Positions 35,976-44,348 of a stretch of DNA of 64,000 bases are shown one piece after another. The stretch is from Bradyrhizobium canariense (lineage in GTDB: Bacteria; Pseudomonadota; Alphaproteobacteria; Rhizobiales; Xanthobacteraceae). The translations under genes and the position numbers were made by a program. The notes under the pieces are model-generated. The model had not been told where the DNA came from. It saw nothing but the letters and a program-made list of their open reading frames with translations, and did no database searches. The DNA is taken from assembly GCF_900105125.1 (NCBI RefSeq), contig NZ_LT629750.1:7219001-7283000 (forward strand). Reading direction: 5' to 3'. Position 1 is the first letter of the stretch, and each line of letters starts with the position of its first letter.

Positions 35976-37274
35976 TCAACCCCGGCGCCGGGCCGATGGT
36001 TCCATTTCGCCTAAATCGGCGGCATCCGGGCGGGCAGTGGCGGCCATTTTCAGCCTTTTCCATGCCCATTCGCGGGTGGCGTCGTCCCCGGTTGCAACGG
36101 CCAGCGCAGCTTCGGGCCGAGCCATGCGTTCCCGTAAGGGGACGGGCCCGCAGACGATCATGAAAAAATCGTAGGCATGCGGCCGCTCGTTGGCCATGAC
36201 GAACTGGAAATGGACGCGGAAGAACTTCCAGCGAAACAGATTGTAGTTTTCGGGCTTGATGATCTCGCGAAACCGGACCGGTACGATCGTGGGGTTGCGC
36301 CTGTCGGCGCCGAGATCGATGCCGTGCCCGGCGACCGGATCGAACGGGAAGAAATTCATGACATCCTTGCGCGACTGGCAGTCGATCCAGTCGATCGAAG
36401 GCTCGATCGCCAGCAGGCGCAGGTGATCGCGGAAATCCCGTGACACGGCATGAAAGCCGACGATCGGGAAGTTGCCGCCGATCGTCAGCAGAACAACCCG
36501 GGGGCCGTGGCGTCCGATGTCCGGATCGAGCTGGAGCGCGCGCGCCAGAATCTCCACGCCCAGGAAAGATCCCGAGCTGTGGCCGACGATCACGATTTCC
36601 TCGGCTTCGCTCGATCGGGCGACGTCAACAAGGTAGCGGGCGAAACGGTCGATGCGCGCGTCCCATTCCGGCCGCCGGCGGTGCGAGAATTGCCAGGTCC
36701 AGATCGTGTCGGACAACAGATAAAGCAGATAGGTGCGGTTTTCCGTGTATTTCAGCAATGCGCCGAGGACCGCGACAAACACGCCGAGGGCTGCGACAAC
36801 ACTCAACAGGTTGGGAGAGCCCAGCGCTTCAAGGCCCTTGCCGAAGGCGAACGCGATGCCCAGCGTCCACAGCGCCTCGTTGAACAGCATGAAATGCGGA
36901 TAACTGATGAAGGTCGCAAAGCGCCAATGCGCGCGCCAGAATCGCGCAATGGTGCCGTTGAACACCAGCCGCCAATAGATCCACATCGCCTGGAAAACCG
37001 TGTGCCAGATCGGCGCGGCCAGGTCGCGCTGGATCAGGTCTTCCCATCGCAGGAAATCGTAGCTGGTCCGCGTCTGCCAGTCGTTTCCCTTGGTCTCGAT
37101 GGTCCAGGATGCGGTTTCGCCGTCGGCCGCGCTCTGCGGGCGGCTGACATTGGTCGTGAGCTGATACAAACGGCCAAACTTGCGCAGTTCGGTTCTGAAC
37201 ATGCGATAGTACTGCGCAAGGCCGCGCGGGTCGTATCCTTGCACATAGATGATATGGCGCTGCTGGACGCGCAC
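35976..37274 (-). CDS. Membrane-associated alpha/beta hydrolase-like protein of unknown function
   Basis: A 432-residue protein. The nucleophile elbow GHSSGS (231-236, candidate nucleophile Ser233) after a VIVG strand marks an alpha/beta hydrolase fold. The early IIYVQGYDPRGL resembles the first strand and oxyanion loop of that fold. Hydrophobic segments around 118-150 and 155-175 suggest membrane association within the first half, an unusual insertion for a hydrolase. The substrate is unknown; lipids would be a guess. It occupies the position between xseB and dxs where other bacteria often carry ispA. Confidence 0.65.
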   Translation of the reverse strand: MRVQQRHIIYVQGYDPRGLAQYYRMFRTELRKFGRLYQLTTNVSRPQSAADGETASWTIETKGNDWQTRTSYDFLRWEDLIQRDLAAPIWHTVFQAMWIYWRLVFNGTIARFWRAHWRFATFISYPHFMLFNEALWTLGIAFAFGKGLEALGSPNLLSVVAALGVFVAVLGALLKYTENRTYLLYLLSDTIWTWQFSHRRRPEWDARIDRFARYLVDVARSSEAEEIVIVGHSSGSFLGVEILARALQLDPDIGRHGPRVVLLTIGGNFPIVGFHAVSRDFRDHLRLLAIEPSIDWIDCQSRKDVMNFFPFDPVAGHGIDLGADRRNPTIVPVRFREIIKPENYNLFRWKFFRVHFQFVMANERPHAYDFFMIVCGPVPLRERMARPEAALAVATGDDATREWAWKRLKMAATARPDAADLGEMEPSARRRG

Positions 37275-37445
37275 GTATTGATAATCCCCGGACTAATAGC
37301 CGGACTATATCAGGCCGCGTAATGCGCCAAGAGCTATTTCATCCCCGGTCGGGCGGTCCGCAGTTAATTTCCGGCAATGTGCGGTGCGGTGTCGCGGCCG
37401 GATTGCGCTCGAAGTCTTTAACTATCGCCGGACAGCGTCCGATCA

Positions 37446-37697
37446 TCATTGAACGTCGAGCGGCTCGGTACCGGTCACCTGTCCGGTGGCGTCGGTGGTG
37501 ATCTTGTCGACCCGGGCTTCCGCCTGCCGCAGCAGTTCCTCGCACCGCCTCTTCAAGGACTCGCCCCGCTCGTAGATGGCGACGGATTCCTCGAGCGGCA
37601 CCTTGCCCTCCTCGAGGCGCTTGACGATCGATTCAAGCTCCTCGATCGCGCGCTCGAAGCTCAGTTTCTTGACGTCCATTTGGGTGTTTTCGGCCAT
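37446..37697 (-). CDS. xseB: Exodeoxyribonuclease VII small subunit
   Basis: An 83-residue helical subunit that combines in several copies with XseA to form exonuclease VII, which degrades single-stranded DNA. The family core is clear: SFERAIEELESIVKRLEEGKVPLEESVAIYERGESLKRRCEELL, here reported as residues about 11-54, followed by the AEARVDKI tail. The ATG at 37697 has GGGGAAA upstream. It lies between the deacetylase gene (73 bases upstream) and the alpha/beta hydrolase gene on the same strand. Confidence 0.93.
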   Translation of the reverse strand: MAENTQMDVKKLSFERAIEELESIVKRLEEGKVPLEESVAIYERGESLKRRCEELLRQAEARVDKITTDATGQVTGTEPLDVQ

Positions 37698-37770
37698 ATT
37701 GGTTTCCCCGATGCGTCCCTTCACCGGCTGAGATTCAAGGATATTTATGCGGGCGCATTGTGGCGGGAAT

Positions 37771-38697
37771 TCACGTGCCCATCAATGCCGTGACGTGTTC
37801 CGCCACTGACTCTTTCAGGCCTTGCAAATCATATCCGCCCTCGAGTACGGAGACGATTCGCCCGCCGGCACTGCTATCCGCGACGTCCATCAATTTGCGT
37901 GTGACCCAGCCGAAATCTTCCGCCCTGAGATTGAGCGAAGCCAGCGGATCGCGGTGATGCGCGTCGAAGCCGGCCGAGATGACGATCAGTTCGGGGCTGA
38001 ATTTCTTCAGTTGCGGCAGGATCACGTTGTCGAACGCGGCGCGGAATTTGGTGCTGCCGTCTTCCGGCGCAAGCGGTGCATTGACGATGGTGTCGTGCTC
38101 GCCGCGCTCGCCGCTGGCGCCGGTGCCGGGAAACAGTGGCATCTGGTGCGTCGAGCAATACATCACGGTCGGGTCGGCCCAGAAAATATCCTGGGTGCCG
38201 TTGCCGTGATGCACGTCGAAATCGACCACCGCGGCACGGGCGATGCCGTATTTGCGCTGGGCGTAGCGTGTGGCGATCGCGGCATGATCGAAAAAGCAGA
38301 AGCCCATCGGCTTGTTGGCTTCGGCGTGATGGCCGGGCGGGCGCATCGCGACGAATGCATTATGATGGGTGCCGGTCATGACCGCGTCGGCAGCTGCGAC
38401 CGCGCCGCCGACGCCGCGCATCACCGCCTCCCATGTGCCTGGTGACATCGACGTATCGCCGTCGAGATAGATCAGTCCGCTTGATGGCGAGATGTGCCGA
38501 AGCTCTTCGACGTAGTGGCCATCGTGACAGAGCGTGACCAGGTCGAGCGAGCCTTCGGGCGCTTCCTCGCGCGTCAGCCCGTCAAAGCTGCTTTCGCCGA
38601 GAACTTGCTCGACCGCGCGAATTCGATCGGGGCGCTCGGGATGTCCTGGCGGCGTTAGATGGTTGAGGCTTGCCGGATGGCTGAGAAGAAGCGTCAT
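37771..38697 (-). CDS. Histone deacetylase family protein (acetylpolyamine/acetoin-type amidohydrolase)
   Basis: A 308-residue zinc amidohydrolase of the arginase/deacetylase fold. Visible family blocks are HPERPDRI, the charge-relay histidines in RPPGHHAE, the zinc ligands in DFDVHHGNG and AGFDAHHRDP, and the late EGGYDLQ. Bacterial members deacetylate polyamines or small acyl amides, or act on unknown acetylated proteins. It is the first gene of the minus-strand series leading to xseB, dxs and tlyA. AGGG precedes the start. Confidence 0.9.
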   Translation of the reverse strand: MTLLLSHPASLNHLTPPGHPERPDRIRAVEQVLGESSFDGLTREEAPEGSLDLVTLCHDGHYVEELRHISPSSGLIYLDGDTSMSPGTWEAVMRGVGGAVAAADAVMTGTHHNAFVAMRPPGHHAEANKPMGFCFFDHAAIATRYAQRKYGIARAAVVDFDVHHGNGTQDIFWADPTVMYCSTHQMPLFPGTGASGERGEHDTIVNAPLAPEDGSTKFRAAFDNVILPQLKKFSPELIVISAGFDAHHRDPLASLNLRAEDFGWVTRKLMDVADSSAGGRIVSVLEGGYDLQGLKESVAEHVTALMGT

Positions 38698-38794
38698 GCA
38701 GAACCCTGGCGCTGATTGCGCTTGCGAGAAGCGGCTAATCTAGGGGGTTCGCGGCCGCTCCGAAAGAGCCACGCCACAGTTATGGCGGTGTAAT

Positions 38795-40465
38795 TCAGTT
38801 GATCCGCGCGATGCGACCGGCCGCGGCAGGCCCGATCGGACTGTTCGCCTGGAAATATCCGTACAAGGCGTCGATGTCGTAGACGCCGAACTGCTGCGTG
38901 AGCCCTTCCTTCAGGCCGGTGAAGCCGTCACCGCCGACCGACAGATAGTTGTTGACCGTCACCCGGTAGCTCGCCGCGGGATCGATGCGCTTGCCGTTCA
39001 GCGACATACTATCGGCCACCACGTGGTCACCATAGGGTTTCGCGCCGTCCCATGTGTAGTTGAAACCGTTGGAGACCTGAAGGATGCGCGGCAGTTTCGG
39101 GTCGCGCCATTGCTGTTCCAGCACATTCTTGATCTGCATCCCGGTCAGCGTCAGCGTCACCAGCTGGTTCCGAAACGGCTGGCTGGCGAACAGATCACCG
39201 TAGCTTACCGCACCGTCCTCCTTCTTCGTCACGTTGATGCGGATGCCGCCGGGATTGGTGAACGCGGCCACGGCTCCGCCATTCGTTGGGTTTTGGGTCG
39301 CGGCCAGCTGGGCATCGGCGATGATATCTCCGAGCGGGCTCTCGCCGGCGTTGTTGGGAATGTGGGACAGCGTTTCCGTGATCGACCCCGCGCGGCGGTC
39401 GGCGATCGGCGCGGCGAGCTTTTCATATGAGGCCAGCAATGCGGTCTGGTCCGCGTCCTTGGCGTAAACGCCGGTGCGGACGATAACGTTGTCAGCCTTG
39501 GCGCTGATGACGTCGCGGGTCGCCGAATCGAGCTTCAGATCGATCGCGGTGACGATGGTGCCGTATTTGTCGCCTGAGGTGACGAGCCGGCCGTCGATGT
39601 CGCAGACATAGGCCTGATGGGTGTGCCCGCTGATCACGACGTCGACAGCCTTATCGAATTTCTTGACGATATCGACGATGGCGCCGGATATGCCAGGACA
39701 TTCATTGTAGTCGCCGGTCGGATAGCCGCCTTCATGGATCAGCACGACGATGGCTTCAACGCCGCGCGCCTTCAGCTCCGGCACCAGCGCGTTTACGGTG
39801 TCGGCCTCGTCCCTGAACTCGAGGCCTGCGATACCGACAGGCGACACGATATTCGCCGTCCCCTTCAGCGTCAGGCCGATAAAGGCGACTGGGATGCCGT
39901 CGAAGTCCCTGATCTCGTATGGCGGAAATATCGTCTTGCCCGTGCTCTTCTCGACCGTGCTCGCCGCCAGATAGTGGAATTTCGCGCCGGGAAACGGATG
40001 CGGTCCCTGGCATTTGTCGATCGGATGGCAGCCGCCATTCTGCATCCGGAGCAGTTCGTCCACGCCCTCGTCGAATTCGTGGTTGCCGACCGACGCGATC
40101 TCAAGCCCCATCATCGACAGCGATTCGATGGTGGGCTCGTCGTGAAACATCGCCGACAGAAACGGGCTGGCGCCGATCAAATCGCCCGCCGCGACGAAGA
40201 TGCTGTTTTTTGTCTGCTGGCGAAGTTGCTTGACCAGGGTCGCCATGGTCTCGACGCCGCCGGCCGCCAGCGCGATCTTTCTGGTTTTGTCGTCGGGATC
40301 GGCAATGCGAATTCCACCCGCCGGTGGCTGGAGGTAGCCATGAAGATCGTTGATCGCGAGGATCCTCACATCGACGGGAGCGGCCTGGGCCAGCGCGGGC
40401 GCGGCCGGATCAAGCATGATCGTCAGCAGCACCGCGGCGAGGATCTGAAAAGGCGAACGTCTCAT
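38795..40465 (-). CDS. Exported 5'-nucleotidase / 2',3'-cyclic phosphodiesterase (UshA-like)
   Basis: A 556-residue periplasmic metallophosphoesterase with an N-terminal signal peptide (about residues 1-27, cleavage near ALAQA). The metallophosphatase domain shows AINDLHGYL, VGNHEFDEG and VISGHTHQAY for the two metal ions. The C-terminal 5'-nucleotidase domain (about 330-540) has FTNPGGIRI and NYLSVGGDGF for nucleotide binding. It probably recovers nucleosides and phosphate from extracellular nucleotides. The start at 40465 is chosen for the signal peptide, as the ribosome-binding site is weak. The enoyl-CoA hydratase gene ends 46 bases upstream. Confidence 0.88.
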   Translation of the reverse strand: MRRSPFQILAAVLLTIMLDPAAPALAQAAPVDVRILAINDLHGYLQPPAGGIRIADPDDKTRKIALAAGGVETMATLVKQLRQQTKNSIFVAAGDLIGASPFLSAMFHDEPTIESLSMMGLEIASVGNHEFDEGVDELLRMQNGGCHPIDKCQGPHPFPGAKFHYLAASTVEKSTGKTIFPPYEIRDFDGIPVAFIGLTLKGTANIVSPVGIAGLEFRDEADTVNALVPELKARGVEAIVVLIHEGGYPTGDYNECPGISGAIVDIVKKFDKAVDVVISGHTHQAYVCDIDGRLVTSGDKYGTIVTAIDLKLDSATRDVISAKADNVIVRTGVYAKDADQTALLASYEKLAAPIADRRAGSITETLSHIPNNAGESPLGDIIADAQLAATQNPTNGGAVAAFTNPGGIRINVTKKEDGAVSYGDLFASQPFRNQLVTLTLTGMQIKNVLEQQWRDPKLPRILQVSNGFNYTWDGAKPYGDHVVADSMSLNGKRIDPAASYRVTVNNYLSVGGDGFTGLKEGLTQQFGVYDIDALYGYFQANSPIGPAAAGRIARIN

Positions 40466-40511
40466 GACTTGATGATAGAGGGGCAGTGCAACGATTTCAC
40501 GAAGCGCAAGC

Positions 40512-41273
40512 CTAGGCCTTCTTGCGCGAAAAGAACGCCTTGAACGCGGCAACCGCCTCCTTGGAGCGCATGCGCTCGCCGAACAGGTGGCTTTCCTGGT
40601 CGATCCGGCGCGTCAGGTCTTCGGGCGGCGTCTTCAAAAGCTTGCGCGAGATCGCGACCGCTTCGGCCGGCAAATGGCAGATCTCGCGCGCGACCTTGCG
40701 GGCCTCGGCTTCGGTATGGCCGGGCGGCACCACCACATTGACGAAACCTGCGATGCAGGCGTCATCGGCGCTCATGGTGCGCCCCATCACCAGCGTGGCG
40801 AACGCGCGTTGGTGTCCCATGGTGCGCGGCATCAGCAGGCTGGAGGCGCCTTCCGGCACCAGGCCCAGATGGATGAACGGCGTCGAGAACGTCGCGGTGT
40901 TGCTGGCCAGCACGTAGTCGCAATGGAACAGCATGGTGGTCCCGATTCCGATCGCGATGCCATCGACCGCGGCGATGATCGGCTTGACGTTGTGTGCGAG
41001 CGAATAGAGAAACTTTACGGCGTTGGAGGCGCGCGGCGTGTCGGCGTTCGACGTGCCTTCGTGCAGGAATTCCTCGAGATCGTTGCCGGCGGTGAATACG
41101 CCCGATCCGCCGGTGATGATGATGCAGCGGATATCCGGATTGTTCTGCGCGGTGTCGATGGCATCGCTCATCATGCGATACATGTCCTGCGTGATCGCAT
41201 TCTTCTTTTCAGGCCGCCTGAGCTTGATCACCCGCATCGTGTTTTCGTCGGTGACTATCAGGTGATCCGTCAT
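40512..41273 (-). CDS. Enoyl-CoA hydratase/isomerase (crotonase family)
   Basis: A 253-residue crotonase-fold protein. The oxyanion hole residues are in the FTAGNDLEEF and GIAIGIGTTM blocks. The usual catalytic glutamate of ECH1 is not obvious; the equivalent stretch reads LGLVPEGASS, which retains a Glu. The reaction may be hydration or isomerisation of an acyl-CoA in beta-oxidation or amino acid breakdown. No beta-oxidation partner is adjacent. Confidence 0.84.
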   Translation of the reverse strand: MTDHLIVTDENTMRVIKLRRPEKKNAITQDMYRMMSDAIDTAQNNPDIRCIIITGGSGVFTAGNDLEEFLHEGTSNADTPRASNAVKFLYSLAHNVKPIIAAVDGIAIGIGTTMLFHCDYVLASNTATFSTPFIHLGLVPEGASSLLMPRTMGHQRAFATLVMGRTMSADDACIAGFVNVVVPPGHTEAEARKVAREICHLPAEAVAISRKLLKTPPEDLTRRIDQESHLFGERMRSKEAVAAFKAFFSRKKA

Positions 41274-41398
41274 TGTTCTTGTCCCTGGCCGGTGTGGCGC
41301 TGGCGAGTCTTTCCTGGACAGCCTACATCAAGTCCTCAGGCGTCCAAACGGCGCTGGCCGGTTTTCAACGGTGACTCAATGACGCGCGGAGAGAGGCA

Positions 41399-42346
41399 AT
41401 GCAGTTAACGGGAATTCACCATCTCACGGCGATTTCGGCGAAACCGCGGGAGAATCTGGCCTTTTACACCGGCCTGCTCGGCATGCGTCTGGTGAAGAAG
41501 ACCGTCAATCAGGATGACGTCAGCGCATACCACCTGTTCTACGCCGACGGCAAAGCCAACCCCGGCACCGACCTGACATTCTTCGATTTCCCGGCCGCGC
41601 CCGAGCGCCGCGGCAGCAACAGCATTTCGCGCACGGGACTGCGGGTCGCCGGAGAGAGCAGCCTTGGGTTTTGGCGGGATCGCCTCAGGAAAGCCGGCGG
41701 CCATGCCGGCGATGTCGTCGAAGTCGACGGCCGGCTGACGCTGCCGTTTGAAGATCAGGAAGGTCAACGTCTGGTGCTGGTCGATGACGGTGGCGCGGGT
41801 TCGGCATCGCCGTGGGAGCGCAGCACCGTGCCGGCGCAGCATCAAATTCGCGGCCTCGGCCCGATCGTGCTCAACGTGCATGACGTTGCGCGCACCGAAC
41901 AGGTCCTGACCGGCGTCATGAACATGCGACGGGTGCGCGACTATGCGGCGCCGGATGCACCGGCGCAGGTGCATGTATTCGCCATGGGCGAGGGCGGTCC
42001 GGCCGCCGAGCTTCATGTGATCGAGCAGAAGGACTTGCCGATGGCGCGGCAAGGCGCGGGCGGCGTGCATCACGTTGCGTTCCGCACGCACGACGACGTG
42101 CAGTACCACGCCTGGACGCAACGGCTGAACGAACTTGGCATCCCCAACAGCGGCGAGGTCGACCGGTTTTATTTTCGCAGCCTTTATTTTCGTGAGCCCA
42201 ACGGTATTCTGTTTGAGATCGCCACCGACGGACCCGGCTTTGCCTCCGACGAGACGATGGAAACGCTCGGCGAAAAACTGGCGCTGCCGCCGTTTCTGGA
42301 ACCGCGCCGCAAGCAGATCGAGGCGGGGCTGAAGCCGCTCGGATAG
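41399..42346 (+). CDS. VOC-family ring-cleaving dioxygenase (hydroquinone/glyoxalase-like)
   Basis: A 315-residue protein built of two glyoxalase/vicinal-oxygen-chelate modules (about 1-130 and 145-300). It starts with [10 protein letters not shown] and its second module has [12 protein letters not shown] and the metal-ligand Glu in [10 protein letters not shown]. The repeat structure and length match ring-cleaving dioxygenases of the LinE/MhqO type, which open chlorinated or methylated hydroquinones with Fe(II). The actual substrate is unknown. GAGAGGC precedes the ATG. It is a single-gene unit. Confidence 0.84.
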   Translation: MQLTGIHHLTAISAKPRENLAFYTGLLGMRLVKKTVNQDDVSAYHLFYADGKANPGTDLTFFDFPAAPERRGSNSISRTGLRVAGESSLGFWRDRLRKAGGHAGDVVEVDGRLTLPFEDQEGQRLVLVDDGGAGSASPWERSTVPAQHQIRGLGPIVLNVHDVARTEQVLTGVMNMRRVRDYAAPDAPAQVHVFAMGEGGPAAELHVIEQKDLPMARQGAGGVHHVAFRTHDDVQYHAWTQRLNELGIPNSGEVDRFYFRSLYFREPNGILFEIATDGPGFASDETMETLGEKLALPPFLEPRRKQIEAGLKPLG

Positions 42347-42454
42347 GATGTAGCCGCCGCGTTGCAAAATGCGCACAGACACGCCCCCACGATCGCGCCA
42401 CGCAAGAGGCGCGGGTTGTGCAACGCCTCGCCAATCGTTTGCGGTCGGCGGAAA

Positions 42455-43918
42455 TTATTTTATTTTTGTCTCGGCTGCGATCAGTTCACTGCCTTCCGCG
42501 GTCCTGATCGTCAGCTGTATTTGTTCGCCGCTGAGGCCTTCAGGAATCGTCGCGGAAATGCGATTTCCGTTTTTCGGGTCGGCCTGCACGGTGTCGTCGA
42601 ACAATACCGCGCCGCCGCGTTTCAGCGTGACGCGCAGCGGCGTGTCCGGTTCGATACTGAAGAACTGAAGATTAACGCCGGACGCCTCGGCCGAGAGATT
42701 GATCAAGATGTTCTCGTTCGCCTGCGTCACGTTGCTCATGCCGACGGTTGGGCTGTAGGTTTCCGAAACCGATACTTTGCCCAATGCGGGAAAGTTGGCG
42801 CTGTGGAAAAACTGGTCCGACACCCCCGCCCATAATTCGACGTAAGGCTGCTGCGGCTCCGGGTCTTTGCGCGCGTCGGTTTCGTTCGTAAATGACTGGT
42901 ATCCCCACGTCCACATTTTCAGGCCCGGCGTAACCGTATTGTCGGCGATGCGGATGATCCCCTCTTCGTTGTCGTGGTTGATCACGCCCCAGAAATTCCC
43001 GCCCTGCATATCGGGCGCCGCGTAGGCGATGCCCATCGTCGGCCAGTTCCGGAAATAGCGCAGCTTTTCAAAACGGCTCCGGCCCGGACCCAGGCTCTTG
43101 TCGCCGTCGGCCAGGTTGGCCGACCAGTGGGGCGTGGTGTAGGCTTGGATCGGCGCGATGATTTCGGCGCCACCGGTCGTTTTGGGGTTGTTTGGGTCCG
43201 ATCCCGGCGCGAGCGTCGTGCAGGTCCAGTACTCGTAGTCGATCGTCTTGTCCTGCGGATTTTTCAGCACCACGCGCGCATCGAGCGCGGCGCGATCGGC
43301 TTTCAGCGTGACATAGGTGGTCGCTTCGATGCCCGTCGAGCCCGGCCTGAACCTCTTCGGCGCCGCGCTATAGGCGAAATCGTCTTTCAGCGACATCGAC
43401 ACCGTCACTTCGCTGGCACCCTCCTTCACCACCTTGAAATCCCACGGCTTCAGCCACGTCTTGCCGTGCTCGGGATCCGGGAACGTCGGGAAGATGCCAC
43501 CATACACCATCATCCAGTCGTAATAAAAAGTGCCGCCCTTCATCCCGTAGGGCACGCCGACTTCGGCGCGATAAAGTTGTTCGTGGCCGGTCGGCTTGTA
43601 AATGATGGAAATAATGCGCCCGCCGAATTCGGGCACCAGCGTCACCTTCAGATAACGATTCTCGAGCACGTAGGTCTTGAAGGTGTGATCGACGATGGTC
43701 TTCTCGTCGAGCGACCCGCTGACGAAGCCGTTCTCCGCATCGGTCGCGTACTTGACGGTGCTCCACGTCATCGTCGACTCGCGGAGAGACACTGTGTCGG
43801 GCACAGGCGATGCCGCACGCACGACGGCATGAAACGCACCCATCACTGAAAGTACCGCTGCCGAAAGCACCGCGACCGCGAAACGGACACGGGCAGGCGA
43901 GGGAGCATGAATTGCCAT
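42455..43918 (-). CDS. DUF5107 exported protein (galactose mutarotase-like fold)
   Basis: A 487-residue exported protein with a basic N-terminus and a hydrophobic signal segment (about residues 10-35). The DUF5107 signature is visible: NRYLKVTLVPEFGGRIISIIY near residue 80-100, given here in part. DUF5107 proteins have a beta-sandwich of the galactose mutarotase type and probably bind carbohydrate. A C-terminal beta-rich part (about 385-480) follows. The ATG at 43918 is chosen for the signal; an upstream ATG at 44056 lies in the leader of the divergent helicase. No glycosidase is adjacent. Confidence 0.78.
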   Translation of the reverse strand: MAIHAPSPARVRFAVAVLSAAVLSVMGAFHAVVRAASPVPDTVSLRESTMTWSTVKYATDAENGFVSGSLDEKTIVDHTFKTYVLENRYLKVTLVPEFGGRIISIIYKPTGHEQLYRAEVGVPYGMKGGTFYYDWMMVYGGIFPTFPDPEHGKTWLKPWDFKVVKEGASEVTVSMSLKDDFAYSAAPKRFRPGSTGIEATTYVTLKADRAALDARVVLKNPQDKTIDYEYWTCTTLAPGSDPNNPKTTGGAEIIAPIQAYTTPHWSANLADGDKSLGPGRSRFEKLRYFRNWPTMGIAYAAPDMQGGNFWGVINHDNEEGIIRIADNTVTPGLKMWTWGYQSFTNETDARKDPEPQQPYVELWAGVSDQFFHSANFPALGKVSVSETYSPTVGMSNVTQANENILINLSAEASGVNLQFFSIEPDTPLRVTLKRGGAVLFDDTVQADPKNGNRISATIPEGLSGEQIQLTIRTAEGSELIAAETKIK

Positions 43919-44348
43919 TTGCGCCGCCTTCGAGTGAGCGGGGGCGATCCTATCGCAAATATCAAATGGCTGGAGGGTCCGGCGGAGAATCTGGCCGTCA
44001 CGGTGTACGATCGAATGAAGTCGCCTAGGTCTCCTCGTGGCACGATACGGACCCACCCGCTGGTGTCAGCAAGTCGCCGCAATCCGGGCTGGCAAGCGCC
44101 TTGAGACAATTGTCGGTATCTGAGGTTTTGTGACGCGGCGGGGCGGTTGAGGCCGGATTCCGGCCGATCTTGCACGAAACCGCCAGCAATGCATGGCGCT
44201 TTGGTTTCACTTGGCCTAAAAGCCTACCAACCTCGCTCAAATCCATCGGGCCACGCGGCTGCTCATCTTCCAGGCGGCAGCTCGACCTGTTCGGTTCCGG
44301 GCCTACTCAATGTTCCGGCGTTAAACGCCAACCAAGGTCTGCCATCTC
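43919..44348. other. Long leader between the DUF5107 and DEAD-box genes
   Basis: 430 bases without a credible gene. The interval carries the divergent promoters and probably a long 5' untranslated region of the helicase gene. At 44177-44207 a hairpin can form: AAAC-CGCCA pairs with TGGCG and GTTT across a GCAATGCA loop. A GTTCCGGCGTTAAACGCC segment near 44309-44326 can form a second stem. Long structured leaders are typical of cold-induced DEAD-box messages, but that role is inferred. Confidence 0.35.
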
